In this document: piece by piece, positions 9,243-19,794 of the stretch
Numbering within the stretch: position 1 is the first letter of the stretch
Layout: every line of letters begins with the position of its first letter
Origin: Bacillus aquiflavi
Lineage (GTDB): Bacteria; Bacillota; Bacilli; Bacillales; Cytobacillaceae
DNA: 64,000 nt
Reading direction: 5' to 3'
Assembly (NCBI RefSeq): GCF_019915265.1
Contig: NZ_CP082780.1
Span: 2,418,001-2,482,000, forward strand
Position numbers and translations under genes: made by a program
Notes under the pieces: model-generated
Told to the model about the DNA's origin: nothing
The model's database searches: none
Seen by the model: only the letters and a program-made list of their open reading frames with translations

Positions 9243-9482
9243 TTCTTTCTACGTCAATTGTGAATAATGACCATAATTAATAAATCTCTTTTGAGCTTGC
9301 CTTGTTATGGATACTTGCTAAAAAGTAGGACAGATAAGTTAAGGGAGAAATTTTCAATTAAATGATTGTTTAGAGCTCTTGCTTATAATACAAGGGAAAA
9401 TGAAAAGGACAGATGAGGCAGCAAATCTTCTGCATAATCTATCCTTTGTTTACACTCCATATTATTGAATTAAAAGGTCTTT
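9243..9482. other. Intergenic region between apt and the toxin operon
   Basis: About 240 bases without a supported gene. I see no strong terminator after apt, so some read-through into the toxin operon is possible. Short open frames here overlap the apt end and are not convincing. Confidence 0.4.
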
Positions 9483-9995
9483 TTAATATTTCATTAATGT
9501 TAACACATCGTAACCTTCAAGCTTATTTCGACCTTCAAGATAAGTTAATTCGATTAAAAAGGCTATACCGGCAACAATTCCGCCAAGTTCCTCTACAAGC
9601 TTAATTGTTGCTTCAATCGTTCCTCCCGTAGCAAGAAGATCATCAATAACTAAAACCCTTTGACCTGGCTTAATTGCATCCTTATGAATTGTTAATACGT
9701 CCTTCCCATATTCAAGTCCGTATTCTACTTTTATTGTCTCACGCGGAAGTTTTCCTTCTTTTCGTACTGGAGCAAATCCTACTCCTAATGCATAGGCAAC
9801 TGGGCATCCAATAATAAACCCCCGTGCTTCTGGACCTACAATAATGTCTGCTTTTACTTCATTGGCATATTTTACAATTTGATCAGTTGCATATTTATAT
9901 GCCTCACCATTATCCATTAATGTCGTTATATCTTTAAATTTAATGCCAGGCTTGGGCCAATCAGGGACAATGGTAACATATTTTTTTAAATCCAT
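9483..9995 (-). CDS. apt: Adenine phosphoribosyltransferase
   Basis: Purine salvage enzyme (170 aa, usual length) that makes AMP from adenine and PRPP in the cytoplasm. The PRPP-binding motif [13 protein letters not shown] is near residues 114-126, and GPEARGF (the adenine-side loop) near residue 54. ATG at 9995 lies inside the end of recJ, whose stop overlaps it (ATGGATTTAA); the ribosome-binding site GAGGAGG sits within recJ. In B. subtilis apt is followed by relA; here the toxin operon interrupts that link. Confidence 0.97.
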   Translation of the reverse strand: MDLKKYVTIVPDWPKPGIKFKDITTLMDNGEAYKYATDQIVKYANEVKADIIVGPEARGFIIGCPVAYALGVGFAPVRKEGKLPRETIKVEYGLEYGKDVLTIHKDAIKPGQRVLVIDDLLATGGTIEATIKLVEELGGIVAGIAFLIELTYLEGRNKLEGYDVLTLMKY

Positions 9996-12361
9996 TCTTT
10001 TGCTGCCTCCTCATTTTTCACAGGCTCTTGTGAATGTACGTCAAACCAGTTTTTAAGTTGGTTGTACGAAGAATATAGTAAATCTTTTTCAAGAGCAATT
10101 TGTGCTTGCTTTCTTTTATATGTTGGAGATTCTGTTAAATCTCGTTTTTTAACCGTATTTGTTAAAGAAATAAATCCATTGTTTATTTTAGCAAAATTTA
10201 AATCAAAAAACACCTGTGACATAAAATCAACTGTTTCATGTGACCAGCCCCGATATTTTGCAAGTTCATCACCAAATTTATTTAAATCAAACGGTCCTTT
10301 TTTCGCCAAAAAAGCATAATACCATTTAAAATGTTCCCTTGTCGGTATTGTACTAAAAAAGTCACTGCTTGCTTTATAAAAGTGAACATAAATTCTCTCT
10401 AGTGTTTTTCCCATTATTAAATGATGCAATAACTCTTTTTCTATCGGCAAGTCGACTAATACAGCATTTATCCCTTTAAGCTGTAATGCAGCCGCTTCAG
10501 CAGTTGATCGGATCAAACAAATTTCCTCGTTAGAATTTAATTTAAGCTTGTCCATTGTGTTTTGTTGAAAAACGATCCATTTTCGATTTTCATTTGGGAT
10601 CACTTCAACGAGCTTTTCAAATCTTTTTATACCGCGTAAATCAAATAATTGCCATGTCGTAACGGCCAAATCATGTAAAAAAAGTTGCGGTTTACGAATA
10701 TTATTCCATTCATTAATCGAAACTTCTCCAATAGCCGATAGTTTTGAAGACGGTGAAATATGTTCATATAAATGACCCATTCTAAAACCAACTGCATCTA
10801 AAGTAATACCGTTTTCCTCAAAATGAACTTTTAAGTGATTTTTATCAGCACCTATTTTTCTAATTGACGCAATACTAACATCCTCTATTAATATTTTCGG
10901 CTTTGGGTTGTCCATACCAAATGGAGCTAGCTTAAAAACTTGCAAAATCGTGTCTATGTTAATATCTTCTATAAAAACTTTTGCATCAAGCTCAGTAATC
11001 GGTGTAAAATCTTTAGCAGTTAACTGTTTTTTAGCAAGATGATGTAAGCGGTTTTTAAGCTCAGAAATATCCTCACTTTTTAATGTCATCCCTGCTGCCA
11101 TTTGATGGCCTCCAAAGTGAGGAAGAATATCTTTACATGATGATAAATTTTTAAATAAATCAAAGCCAGCAATACTTCGAGCAGAACCTTTAGCCAATCC
11201 AGTTTCGGAATCAATACTTAACACAATTGTCGGGCGATAGAAGCGCTCGGTTAGCCTAGAAGCTACTATACCAATTACACCAGAGTTCCATCCTTCTTTT
11301 TCAATGACGAGGACGGGATTTTCGTCTAAATGATGATGCTCCTCAACAATTTGTACTGCTTCTTCTGTTATTTTATTTACGAGTGTTTGTCTGTCTATAT
11401 TCCATTGTTCAATTTTATTTGCTAGCTGTTCTCCTTCGAGAGGATCTTCCGTTAATAGTAAATTTACTGCTGGATCAGCTTGGTCTAACCTGCCGACTGC
11501 ATTGATTCTTGGGGCTAATGCAAAACCGATTGTCTCCTCATTAATAGTTATTTGCTCGATTTGTGCTTTTTTAAATAGTGCTTTAAGACCTATCCTGTTA
11601 GTCGTTCTTAATTTTTCAATTCCTAATTTAGTTATTAAGCGATTCTCCCCTTGCAATGACACAAGATCAGCGACTGTGCCGATCGCGGCAATATCAAGAA
11701 GGTGGGTCGGAACTTGACCATATAGTGCATGAGCTAACTTCATTGCTACACCAACTCCGGCCAACTCTGTAAAAGGATAATAGCTATCTTTTAGTTTTGG
11801 ATGGATAATCGCATATGCATTTGGTAGAGCAGGCCCAGGCTCATGGTGATCAGTAATAATTAAATCAATTCCTAGCTCTTTAGCAATGTTTGCCTCATTA
11901 AGAGCTGCGATTCCCGTGTCAACTGTAATGATTAAAGTTACCCCTGCTTTTGCAGCTTTCTTAAAAGCAGCTTCATTTGGGCCATAGCCTTCAGTAAATC
12001 GATTTGGTATGTAGTACCGTACATTTGCCCCTAATTCCTGAAGAGTGAGCATCATAATAGATGTGCTGCAAACCCCATCAGCATCATAATCACCATAAAT
12101 TAAAATAGATTCCTGCAATTGAATTGCTAATTTTATCCGTTCAACTGCGATGCTCATATCTTTAAATAGAAAAGGATCATGAAATGTTTGATTTTCTTCA
12201 CATAAAAAAAACCGTGCAGACTCAACGGTATCTATTCCTCGATTGACGAGTAATGAAGCAACAAGAGGTGTTATGTTTAATTCGTTAACAAGTTCTTGTA
12301 CTTTATTTTGATCAGCTTGTCGAACACTCCATCTAGTTTTTGATCTTAACACACGTTTCAC
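9986..12361 (-). CDS. recJ: Single-stranded-DNA-specific exonuclease RecJ
   Basis: 5'-3' single-strand exonuclease for recombination and mismatch or base-excision repair; 791 aa, in the range of the long Bacillus RecJ. The DHH phosphoesterase core is intact: IYGDYDADG near residue 84 and TDHHEPG near residue 164. DHHA1 (GGHQMAAG near residue 415) and the OB fold follow, then the extra C-terminal domain typical of Bacilli. The first possible start is GTG at 12361, but a second GTG three codons later (12352) is better spaced from the GAGGGG ribosome-binding site. Preceded by a good sigma-A promoter and overlapping apt downstream. The yrvC/yrvD genes found upstream in B. subtilis are absent; a group II intron remnant occupies the space. 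Confidence 0.96.
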   Translation of the reverse strand: MKRVLRSKTRWSVRQADQNKVQELVNELNITPLVASLLVNRGIDTVESARFFLCEENQTFHDPFLFKDMSIAVERIKLAIQLQESILIYGDYDADGVCSTSIMMLTLQELGANVRYYIPNRFTEGYGPNEAAFKKAAKAGVTLIITVDTGIAALNEANIAKELGIDLIITDHHEPGPALPNAYAIIHPKLKDSYYPFTELAGVGVAMKLAHALYGQVPTHLLDIAAIGTVADLVSLQGENRLITKLGIEKLRTTNRIGLKALFKKAQIEQITINEETIGFALAPRINAVGRLDQADPAVNLLLTEDPLEGEQLANKIEQWNIDRQTLVNKITEEAVQIVEEHHHLDENPVLVIEKEGWNSGVIGIVASRLTERFYRPTIVLSIDSETGLAKGSARSIAGFDLFKNLSSCKDILPHFGGHQMAAGMTLKSEDISELKNRLHHLAKKQLTAKDFTPITELDAKVFIEDINIDTILQVFKLAPFGMDNPKPKILIEDVSIASIRKIGADKNHLKVHFEENGITLDAVGFRMGHLYEHISPSSKLSAIGEVSINEWNNIRKPQLFLHDLAVTTWQLFDLRGIKRFEKLVEVIPNENRKWIVFQQNTMDKLKLNSNEEICLIRSTAEAAALQLKGINAVLVDLPIEKELLHHLIMGKTLERIYVHFYKASSDFFSTIPTREHFKWYYAFLAKKGPFDLNKFGDELAKYRGWSHETVDFMSQVFFDLNFAKINNGFISLTNTVKKRDLTESPTYKRKQAQIALEKDLLYSSYNQLKNWFDVHSQEPVKNEEAAKEWI

Positions 12362-12376
12362 CCCTCAACCTTTCTT

Positions 12377-12405
12377 ATTATACTAAAGGGTGATTTTGGT
12401 TTCAA
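12377..12405 (-). promoter_or_regulatory. Sigma-A promoter of recJ-apt
   Basis: Minus strand TTGAAA (12400-12405), 17 bases, TATAAT (12377-12382), about 15 bases before the start codon. Close to consensus, with a very short leader. Confidence 0.75.
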
Positions 12406-12546
12406 ATGATTATTCTTTATGTTACTGTCACCCAGGATGTATTTTAACAAACAATATTCCTTTTTTATGAATATTTAGGCTGCGGCGAAAGTATAACAGT
12501 AAGAGCTTATTGTAGATAGTTGATCCGCTTTTTTAAAAATTCACTC

Positions 12547-14062
12547 ATCGAGTAGAGAGGAAAGTTATTTAACTTCCCATCCCTCTCACACCACCGTACG
12601 TACGGTTCCGTATACGGCGGTTCAACTTATGTTGCAGTATGAACTTCTAAGTAATAATCTAAGGCGAAGGGGATTCCTCTTTGCTTTAGACGTTTATTGA
12701 TAATGCTGTTTGAACAACTTTCGATAGCCCTATGTACCGATATCCTTTTCGGCAATAGGTCAGTCCTTTGGCTTCTTCTTCAGGTATACCCAATTGAATA
12801 AGTGATTGGATTCGCTTCTTATTACTTTTCCATTGTTTCCAAATGATGACTCGTAACCTAGAGCGCAATTTCGCATCAGTAGTGGTGAGTATCTTTTTCA
12901 ACTTCGCGATTTTAAAGTAGTTCACCCATCCGTAAATAACTTGTCTTAATTTCATTATCCTGTTATTTAGGGAGATTCCTTGGTTGCGTTTCGTTAGCTG
13001 TTTTAGCTTTCTTTGGAATTTTCCGTACCGAATCTTGATGCGCTCGTGGTTGATATTTTTTTCGTATGCGTATCATAATAGAATCCAAATCCTAGAAATT
13101 TCGTATTTCCTGGTCTTGATATTCTACTTTTCTCTGCGTTTACGATTAACCCAAGTTTCTTTTCGATAAAATTTGTGATAGATTTCATGACACGATTGGC
13201 TGCTTTTTCACTTTTGACGAAGATGATGCTATCATCCGCATATCTGACGAAATTTAGATTTCTTGCTTCTAATTCCTTATCTCATTCATTAAGCATGATG
13301 TTGCTTAATAGCGGACTCAGGTTACCACCTTGCGGTGTTCCAATGGGGAGTGTTTTCACGTTTCCCATTCACCATTACTCCACTTGTTAGATATTTTCGT
13401 ATGAGTATGAGTGATATGACATCGCCATCCTTGATTGTATAAGAAATTATTCTCATTAACTTATCATGATGGACAGTATCAAAGAAGCGTTCTAGATCAA
13501 TATCATTTTCATTACTTAATATTTCTTCTAAAAGTTCCATACTCGTTTCTTCCTTTCCTTTTCTGTGATGAAAGACATTTCGCTTTTGAGTATCCTTTGG
13601 GATACGCCCATACTTACTTTCCTCATTAACACATTCTGAAATTTATCTCTCATGCATCCATGGTGTTAGAAACACTATAAATTGTTCCACCCTTCATGAC
13701 TTTTGTCATTACTATGGTTTCTGCTGACTTCTCACGATAAACCTTATTCGACCAGTTTTCTTTATAGGGGACTCCTCAACTGTTCGTGAGACCTCCCAAG
13801 GTAAGACATTTATCTTTCCTCTTTTTATCTGCCTGATTTACTTCACAGAGTTACGCACATCTTTTGGACTTTGACTTGTTTAGTAGTCTTATCCTTCTGT
13901 AAAGCCTTGGTATCAGATTTCTGTTCGTCAGACCAAGATTTTGGTACACGCTTCCTTCAGCTCTTGCCTCACGACAAGCACCTTGCGCTTCCCTAGTGGT
14001 TGGATGATGTGTTCCCCCACAGTGGACTTGCACCACCTAGATAAATGCCATGCCTGGCACAC
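12547..14062 (-). mobile_element. Decayed group II intron (class C-like) at the secDF terminator
   Basis: Minus-strand element of 1516 bp. Its 5' end GTGTGCCAGGCATGGC (from 14062) fits the GUGYG rule, and domain I-like sequence follows (CTAGGTGGTGCAAGTCC and TCTGACGAACAGAAA). Domain V lies at 12591-12623 (CGTACGTACGG arm) and the 3' end is CTACTCGAT at 12547. It starts directly after the hairpin and T-run of the secDF terminator, the target preferred by bacterial class C introns. Its reverse transcriptase gene is broken by stops, frameshifts and an internal deletion, so it is not mobile by itself. The exact 3' boundary is inferred by analogy to related introns. Confidence 0.82.
12686..13630 (-). 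pseudogene. Group II intron reverse transcriptase/maturase remnant
   Basis: Fragments of an intron-encoded protein lie in order on the minus strand. A short N-terminus (MELLEEILSNEN) is joined directly to the RT block IDLERFFDTVHHDKLM, so about 100 residues of the RT0-RT2 region are deleted. Next come KYLTSGVMVNGKRENTP, a frameshift near 13345, and NLSPLLSNIMLNE ending in an in-frame TGA. YADDSIIFVKSEKAA follows with the catalytic YADD near 13240, and finally the maturase domain (GWVNYFKIAKLKK through CRKGYRYIG). The catalytic aspartates survive in sequence but no continuous frame exists. It cannot supply an active maturase unless the lesions are errors, and the RT deletion is too large for that. 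Confidence 0.88.
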
Positions 14063-14094
14063 TAATAAAAAGACCGCAGGAAAATCCTGCAGTC
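14063..14094 (-). terminator. secDF terminator (intron target)
   Basis: Minus strand GACTGCAGG..CCTGCGGTC hairpin followed by TTTTTATTA, directly abutting the 5' end of the group II intron. The hairpin core is duplicated at 14220-14238 next to the secDF stop. Confidence 0.8.
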
Positions 14095-14238
14095 AAACGA
14101 TTGACAAACGCTCGCATTGTTCGTTGTAAGCTTATGAACGATTGTTCTATTCGCTTTCGTTTTATTGCTCGGCGCCTCGACTAGTCTAGAAAAACTAATT
14201 TAAATATTGATTCTGTTTACGCAGGAAAATCCTGCAGT
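14075..14238. repeat. Dispersed intergenic repeat, copy A, flanked by 19-bp direct repeats
   Basis: A 126-base block (14094-14219) sits between two perfect 19-bp direct repeats (14075-14093 and 14220-14238), each the core of the secDF terminator hairpin. Its core (about 14129-14183, with ATGAAC, TTCTATTCGCTT and CTCGACTA) recurs at 34068-34123 and, more diverged and inverted, near 56030-56080. Confidence 0.75.
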
Positions 14239-14240
14239 TA

Positions 14241-16514
14241 TTATACTTGAGGTTGTGATGAATTTTTGCGCTTTTCTTTATATGTTTTCAAAATACCTTT
14301 TTTCTTAAGCTCTTTATTTTTCCAAACCACCCATAGTTGTGCGGCAATAAATAATGATGAATATGTTCCGGCAATTAATCCGACAAGCAAGGCGAAAGAA
14401 AAGTTTCGAATTGACTCACTTCCAAAAATCAATAAAGCAATTACCGCTACGATAACGGTTAGTCCTGTATTAATAGATCTAGTTAACGTCTGCCGTAAGC
14501 TTTTATTTACAACTTCAGCAAGATCTGAAAATGTTTTTAAACGTTTTTTCTTTTGCATATTTTCCCGCATCCGATCAAAAGTTACGATCGTATCATTAAT
14601 TGAATATCCAACGATTGTTAAAACAGCAGCAATGAATGTTAAATCAACCTCCATCCGCGTAATACTAAATAATGCGATAATAAAGAACGCATCATGTAGT
14701 AATGCGAGGACTGCAGGTATTGCCATCGCAAGTTCAAAGCGAATCGTTACATATAAAATAATCCCTAGTGACGCAATTAAGACAGCAATAAACGCATTTT
14801 TTGCCAGCTCTTTCCCAACAGTAGGTGAAACTGTACTTACACCTGGCTCATTCCCATACCTTTCTTTTAACTCGGATTTTATTAAAGCAATTTCGTCTTT
14901 TGACAGTACCCCTATAAAACGCACAACTCCTATTTCATCGTTGTTTCCAGATACAACGATATCACTTGCATCTATATCCAGCTTTAAATTTTCTAAGTCA
15001 GATTTAATTGTTGCTGTTGCTAATGGTTCTGATGAAAGAATTTCAACCCGAGTTCCACTCGCAAAGTCGATTCCTAAATTTAGGCGAAATGTAAATAATG
15101 TGATGACACCTATTAAAATTAATACGCCTGATAAAGTGAAGAATTTTTTCCGATGCTTCACAAAATCGAATTTATCAAATTTTGTTGGCAGATCTAAAGT
15201 ATCATAACTTTCTGCAATATCTTTAATATCTTTTTTCTTTACCCCGAACCATTGTGGCTTTTTATTAAAGATTTTACTATTTACCCAGAGTCCTAACAAA
15301 AATCTTGAACCGTAAACTGCTGTTAGAAAGCTGACTAAAATACTGACAATCAACATCGTTGCAAAACCTTTTACTGAGCTGTTCCCATATATAAACAACA
15401 CAACGGCAGCTAAAATAGTTGTAAGGTTTGCATCTAAAATACTTGAAAAGGAATTTTTATTCCCCGCTTTGTATGAAGACTTTATTGATTTTCCTACTTT
15501 AATTTCTTCTTTTATTCGTTCGTATGTTAATATGTTGGCATCTACTGCCATTCCCACACCGAGAATAAGAGCAGCTATTCCAGGCAATGTTAAGACACCA
15601 TTCATCCAATCAAAGATTAGTAAAATTAAATAAATATAAATAGATAACGTGATCGTAGCAATCAATCCCGGGAAACGGTAATAAGCAATCATAAAGAGGA
15701 AAATAAAAGCAATACCAATTAATCCGCCTAAAATAGTCTTTTCCATTGCTTGTTCCCCAAATTGTGCTCCAACAGATGTAGAATATACTTCGTCAAGTTG
15801 GACAGGGAGAGCGCCAGCATTTAAAAGATTTGCTAAAGTAGTCGCTTCTTCCATAGTAAAACTACCAACAATTGAAACAGTATCATCATTAAATACGTTT
15901 GATACTTGTGGAGCGGATAAGAATTTGGGATCTTCCTTTACAGCCTCATTCGCGTATGAATCTTTTCCCTCCTCAAAGTCCAGCCAAATAACAAGGAGGT
16001 TGTTCGGCGAGCCCATGTTCATAATTTCTTCTGTTACTTCACGAAATTTATCAGCGCTTTTTAATTTTAAAGAAACACTTGGTCTTCCATTCTCATCAAA
16101 GGTTTGGGTTGCACCACCTTCAACTAAGTCAGATCCATCTAATTTTTTGTTATCATTAACATCCCTAAATGAAAGGTGTGCTTCTGTAGAAAGCATTTCC
16201 CTCGCTTTATTTTGATCATCAACTCCAGCTAGCTGCACACGAATTCGATTTTCTCCTTCAATTTGGATGTTAGGCTCGCTCACCCCTAGTACATTAATCC
16301 GCTTATTTAAAGCTTCAGCGGTACTAGTAAGCATATCTTTGTCAATTTTTTGGTCTTTATCAATTGGCTTTACTTCATATAAAACCTCAAAACCGCCTTG
16401 GAGGTCCAAGCCAAGCTTGATATTGCTTAAAATATTATTCGTTGTTAAGCCCATTGTACTTCCGATTAAAATGATGATCAGAAAAAAGGCAATAATGCGA
16501 CCTCGTTTTACCAT
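14241..16514 (-). CDS. secDF: Protein translocase subunits SecD and SecF, fused
   Basis: Membrane protein of 757 aa that uses the proton gradient to finish export of proteins through SecYEG. The SecD half starts with one membrane span and LGLDLQGG near residue 36, then a large outer domain and a five-span block. The SecF half starts near residue 435 and carries LGIDFASGT, a second outer loop and five spans. The fused form is the norm in Bacillus. It ends in a lysine-rich tail. The gene lies downstream of comN on the same strand, about 150 bases away. Its terminator was altered by a repeat insertion and a group II intron. Confidence 0.97.
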   Translation of the reverse strand: MVKRGRIIAFFLIIILIGSTMGLTTNNILSNIKLGLDLQGGFEVLYEVKPIDKDQKIDKDMLTSTAEALNKRINVLGVSEPNIQIEGENRIRVQLAGVDDQNKAREMLSTEAHLSFRDVNDNKKLDGSDLVEGGATQTFDENGRPSVSLKLKSADKFREVTEEIMNMGSPNNLLVIWLDFEEGKDSYANEAVKEDPKFLSAPQVSNVFNDDTVSIVGSFTMEEATTLANLLNAGALPVQLDEVYSTSVGAQFGEQAMEKTILGGLIGIAFIFLFMIAYYRFPGLIATITLSIYIYLILLIFDWMNGVLTLPGIAALILGVGMAVDANILTYERIKEEIKVGKSIKSSYKAGNKNSFSSILDANLTTILAAVVLFIYGNSSVKGFATMLIVSILVSFLTAVYGSRFLLGLWVNSKIFNKKPQWFGVKKKDIKDIAESYDTLDLPTKFDKFDFVKHRKKFFTLSGVLILIGVITLFTFRLNLGIDFASGTRVEILSSEPLATATIKSDLENLKLDIDASDIVVSGNNDEIGVVRFIGVLSKDEIALIKSELKERYGNEPGVSTVSPTVGKELAKNAFIAVLIASLGIILYVTIRFELAMAIPAVLALLHDAFFIIALFSITRMEVDLTFIAAVLTIVGYSINDTIVTFDRMRENMQKKKRLKTFSDLAEVVNKSLRQTLTRSINTGLTVIVAVIALLIFGSESIRNFSFALLVGLIAGTYSSLFIAAQLWVVWKNKELKKKGILKTYKEKRKNSSQPQV

Positions 16515-16662
16515 TATTTGGAAATCCCCCTTAATATCAACCCGCTTTTATTAGCGGTGGACTCAGTAACATTCTCATTATGAAATAGATTATAAAGGCT
16601 GTCAATTTGAGTAAAAAAATGAGTATTAAAACTTTTAAAAACTTATACGTAAAAATTAATAT

Positions 16663-16962
16663 TTAATCCTTAAGTAATTCTTCTCGTTCTTTCTCATTAT
16701 GTAAAATAAAATCCATATCTTTATACGCCTCGACCATAGCATAGTTCATATATTCTACAACGCTAATTGACATAATATCTTGAACAATTTCATAAAGGCG
16801 TTTGTCCTTTTTCGGTTTCCGCCACTTTTTTTCTTGGAGAAACATCCATAGCTCCTCATCAGTCATCGTTTCATATCCAAATAAAGCAAATTCCTCTATT
16901 TTTGAGTTTATTGCAGGCTGTACTTGTTTACGAAAACGGTCGTACATATGGTCACTATCCAT
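16663..16962 (-). CDS. comN: Post-transcriptional regulator ComN (YrzD)
   Basis: 99-aa cytoplasmic protein of the ComN/YrzD family, found between spoVB and secDF as in B. subtilis. There it promotes comE operon mRNA accumulation and localisation and so late competence. The sequence is helical and highly charged, with DEELWMFLQEKKWRKPK near the middle, the conserved part of the family. No DNA-binding or enzymatic motif is seen. It is transcribed divergently from spoVB. Competence genes comC and a pilin-like gene are also in this window. Confidence 0.85.
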   Translation of the reverse strand: MDSDHMYDRFRKQVQPAINSKIEEFALFGYETMTDEELWMFLQEKKWRKPKKDKRLYEIVQDIMSISVVEYMNYAMVEAYKDMDFILHNEKEREELLKD

Positions 16963-17127
16963 GCAAATTTCCCTCCCCTCATGATTTGATCACTTTTTAT
17001 CCTAAATGTTTCAAGTTTAATCAGAACAACCAAAAAGAAAAAACATACTTGTCATGCTTTGTCCACTTTCATGCATATAGTTAATTGTATATGATATCAC
17101 CTTTTTTGAGAAGGCAGGGAGTTAAAT

Positions 17128-18693
17128 GTGTCTAAGTTTTTAAAAGGGACATTAATTTTATTAATAGCAGGTTTGCTCACGAGAATATTAGGATTTATTA
17201 ATCGAATTGTTATAGCGCGATTTATTGGGGAAGAAGGTGTTGGACTATATATGATGGTATTTCCGACACTTATGCTTGTCATTACAATCACACAGCTTGG
17301 TCTTCCCGTCGCCATTTCAAAACGCGTCGCCGAAGCTGAAGCGATAGGAAATTTTAAAAAAGTTAAAAAAATATTAGTTGTTTCTCTTGCTGCAACAATC
17401 TCGCTTTCAATTATTTTTACACCAGCGCTCATGTTATTGGCTCCATATTTATCAAAAACGTTATTTACAGATCCACGTACATTTTACCCGCTCTTCGCCA
17501 TTGCACCAATTACGCCGATTGTAGCTATTTCATCGGTCATAAGAGGATACTTTCAAGGTAGGCAAAACATGAAACCAGCGGCAACTTCACAAGTGCTTGA
17601 ACAACTTGTAAGAATTGCTTTAATTGCAGTATTAACAAAAGCATTCATACCATATGGAATTGAATATGCAGCAGCTGCAGCAATGGTTGCCTCAGTATTT
17701 GGCGAGTTTGCGTCCTTACTTTACTTAGTTACAGCATTTAAGCTTAAAAAACGGTTCAAATTGCGTAAAGATTTTTTTCAATATGTTCAAGCGGGAAAAA
17801 GTACGTTTTCTAGCTTAATGAGCATTGCTTTACCTACAATGGGAAGCCGAATGATCGGATCTATTTCTTGGTTTTTTGAACCAATTGTCGTTGCCCATGG
17901 TCTAGCAATAGCAGGCGTTGCAACTGCAGAAGCAACGAAGCAATACGGATCATTAACTGGATTTGCACTGCCGCTTTTAATGTTGCCGTCTTTTATCACC
18001 CATTCTTTATCTACATCTCTTGTTCCCGCAATAAGTGAAGCGAACTCAAGAAATGATCATTCTTTAATCGAATATCGATTACAACAAGCATTGCGTTTTG
18101 TTTTATTAACAGGCGGAATCGCAATCGCTAGTTTATACATTTTGGCCGAGCCTTTAATGAAAGTCATGTATGGTTCGACAAGCGGAGCACAATTTATAAA
18201 ATTAATGGCACCATTTTTCTTATTTTCATATTTACAAGCCCCGTTGCAAGCAACTTTACAGGCTTTAGATTTAGCAAGAGCAGCAATGATTAATAGCCTT
18301 ATTGGGGCGGTTGTGAAAACCGCAGTCATTTTTCTTTTAGCTAGTCAGTCAAGCTTTGGAATAAATGGAGCTGCATTAGGGATACTTATTGGGATTGTAC
18401 TAGTAACAGTACTCCATTTTGCTACAATTTTAAAAAGGATTTATTTTTCTATTTATATTCCTTACTATATTAAAACATTTTTAGTCATCATATTAACCGG
18501 TTTCATAGGCAAATCGGTTTTTAAAACTATTCAAATAGATGCTCTTCCATTAAAAGTACTGGCAACTATTATAACAATGGCATGTTTGTATATGTTTCTC
18601 TTATTGTTATTTCGATTAATAAAAAAAGCAGAACTGTTACGAATTCCACTAATCGGAAATTTATTAGCTAAAATTGTATATTGGAAAAGATAA
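17128..18693 (+). CDS. spoVB: Stage V sporulation protein B, MOP-superfamily lipid flippase family
   Basis: 521-aa polytopic membrane protein (about 14 spans) of the MVF/PST branch of the MOP exporter superfamily. SpoVB is needed for spore cortex synthesis and is thought to flip a peptidoglycan precursor. The N-terminus FLKGTLILLIAGLLTRILGF matches the family start. GTG at 17128 is chosen because AAGGCAGGGAG lies 5-14 bases before it. It is one of the few plus-strand genes and diverges from comN. Position between comN and yrbG matches B. subtilis. Confidence 0.94.
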   Translation: MSKFLKGTLILLIAGLLTRILGFINRIVIARFIGEEGVGLYMMVFPTLMLVITITQLGLPVAISKRVAEAEAIGNFKKVKKILVVSLAATISLSIIFTPALMLLAPYLSKTLFTDPRTFYPLFAIAPITPIVAISSVIRGYFQGRQNMKPAATSQVLEQLVRIALIAVLTKAFIPYGIEYAAAAAMVASVFGEFASLLYLVTAFKLKKRFKLRKDFFQYVQAGKSTFSSLMSIALPTMGSRMIGSISWFFEPIVVAHGLAIAGVATAEATKQYGSLTGFALPLLMLPSFITHSLSTSLVPAISEANSRNDHSLIEYRLQQALRFVLLTGGIAIASLYILAEPLMKVMYGSTSGAQFIKLMAPFFLFSYLQAPLQATLQALDLARAAMINSLIGAVVKTAVIFLLASQSSFGINGAALGILIGIVLVTVLHFATILKRIYFSIYIPYYIKTFLVIILTGFIGKSVFKTIQIDALPLKVLATIITMACLYMFLLLLFRLIKKAELLRIPLIGNLLAKIVYWKR

Positions 18694-18770
18694 GAAATGA
18701 GTGTTCATCTATAAAGAAAAGATTCCTATTTGTAACTTAGAAAAAGTTTACGCCCTCAATTGCAAATAGA

Positions 18771-18810
18771 AAGAGCATGTTTTGAAAAAAATTGTTCAAA
18801 GCATGCTCTT
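18771..18810. terminator. Bidirectional hairpin between spoVB and yrbG
   Basis: AAGAGCATG (18771-18779) pairs with CATGCTCTT (18802-18810), and the stem can extend through the neighbouring T/A bases. The genes on both sides converge here. Only a modest T-tract is seen on either strand. Confidence 0.6.
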
Positions 18811-18941
18811 ATTGGGTGAAAGAAAAACCTGATGACTCCAACCTTATTTCAAGACAAAATCAAAAGATTATCCAAAAGCACGCATTCAATCTGAAAGCAA
18901 AATAAAACATCGTTCATCAATCAATAACAAACAGAAAGCGT

Positions 18942-19607
18942 TTAACTCTTCTGTTCTTTTCCATCTTTTAGATCAATAAAAAACTGACCATCCTGAAAGC
19001 TGCAAAAAGAAATGTCCTTTAAATTATCGTAACCCCGTTTTCGAAGCTCTTGTCTTAGCCAGAAATTCGTTTTATTTATTTTAGTTAAATTTTCATCACG
19101 GACATTCCCATCAACAATAAGTGGAAGTGTGATCTCACCACTTTTTTTCTTATTTTTTTCCTTTTTAATGACAGAAAGCCTTCCACTTGTTTCTAAAATA
19201 GCAAACTCAACATCAGCAATATTTCTTATATCCTTTTCTCGCAACTGAAGAAGAAGGTCATCAAAGTTATACCGTTGACTCCTCATCGCCTTCTCGTCTA
19301 TTTTTCCTTTATTAATGATAACAGTCGGTTTTCCATCCATTAACAGTCGGAATCGTTGACTTTTCAATGAAAAATAAGCCAATGTCATTTGAATCAGCAT
19401 TAAAAAAACCATCGGAACAATTGTATAGAAAATCGTCGATTGTCGATCTTCAATTGCTATCGCTGCCATTTCTGCAATCATCATAAATACAACTAAATCT
19501 AAAATACTTAACTCCCCAATTTCTCTTTTACCCATTAAACGAAATATAACGAAAATTAATATGTAAAGTAAGAACGTTCTTAAAATAATCGTTAAATACT
19601 CTTCCAT
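18942..19607 (-). CDS. yrbG: DUF421 (YetF/YrbG) membrane protein
   Basis: 221 aa: three N-terminal membrane spans (within residues 1-85), then a soluble domain with [17 protein letters not shown], the usual opening of the DUF421 cytosolic part. Members of this family in B. subtilis (YetF, YdfR, YdfS, YrbG) are small membrane proteins of uncertain function, some linked to spores. Named from position next to spoVB and yrzE. It ends opposite spoVB in a shared hairpin. Confidence 0.85.
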   Translation of the reverse strand: MEEYLTIILRTFLLYILIFVIFRLMGKREIGELSILDLVVFMMIAEMAAIAIEDRQSTIFYTIVPMVFLMLIQMTLAYFSLKSQRFRLLMDGKPTVIINKGKIDEKAMRSQRYNFDDLLLQLREKDIRNIADVEFAILETSGRLSVIKKEKNKKKSGEITLPLIVDGNVRDENLTKINKTNFWLRQELRKRGYDNLKDISFCSFQDGQFFIDLKDGKEQKS

Positions 19608-19794
19608 GACTGCTTCCCCCTTCTATAATATGATATGTTTAGCTTCTACCATCAAGTGTGAAACATAATACGAATCTTTTTCCAAAAGTAATATTTAACA
19701 ATTTTTATTCTATTTTTTAGACGAGTGAATATGTTTGTACTAAAGAAGACTTGTTTGTTTCGGTATAGAAACAAATTAGAAGGGGGGTAAAAAG

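Noticed and set aside
14266-15207. A 313-codon open frame on the plus strand
   Set aside because: It is the reverse strand of secDF, has no ribosome-binding site and a Ser/Ile-rich composition typical of antisense frames.
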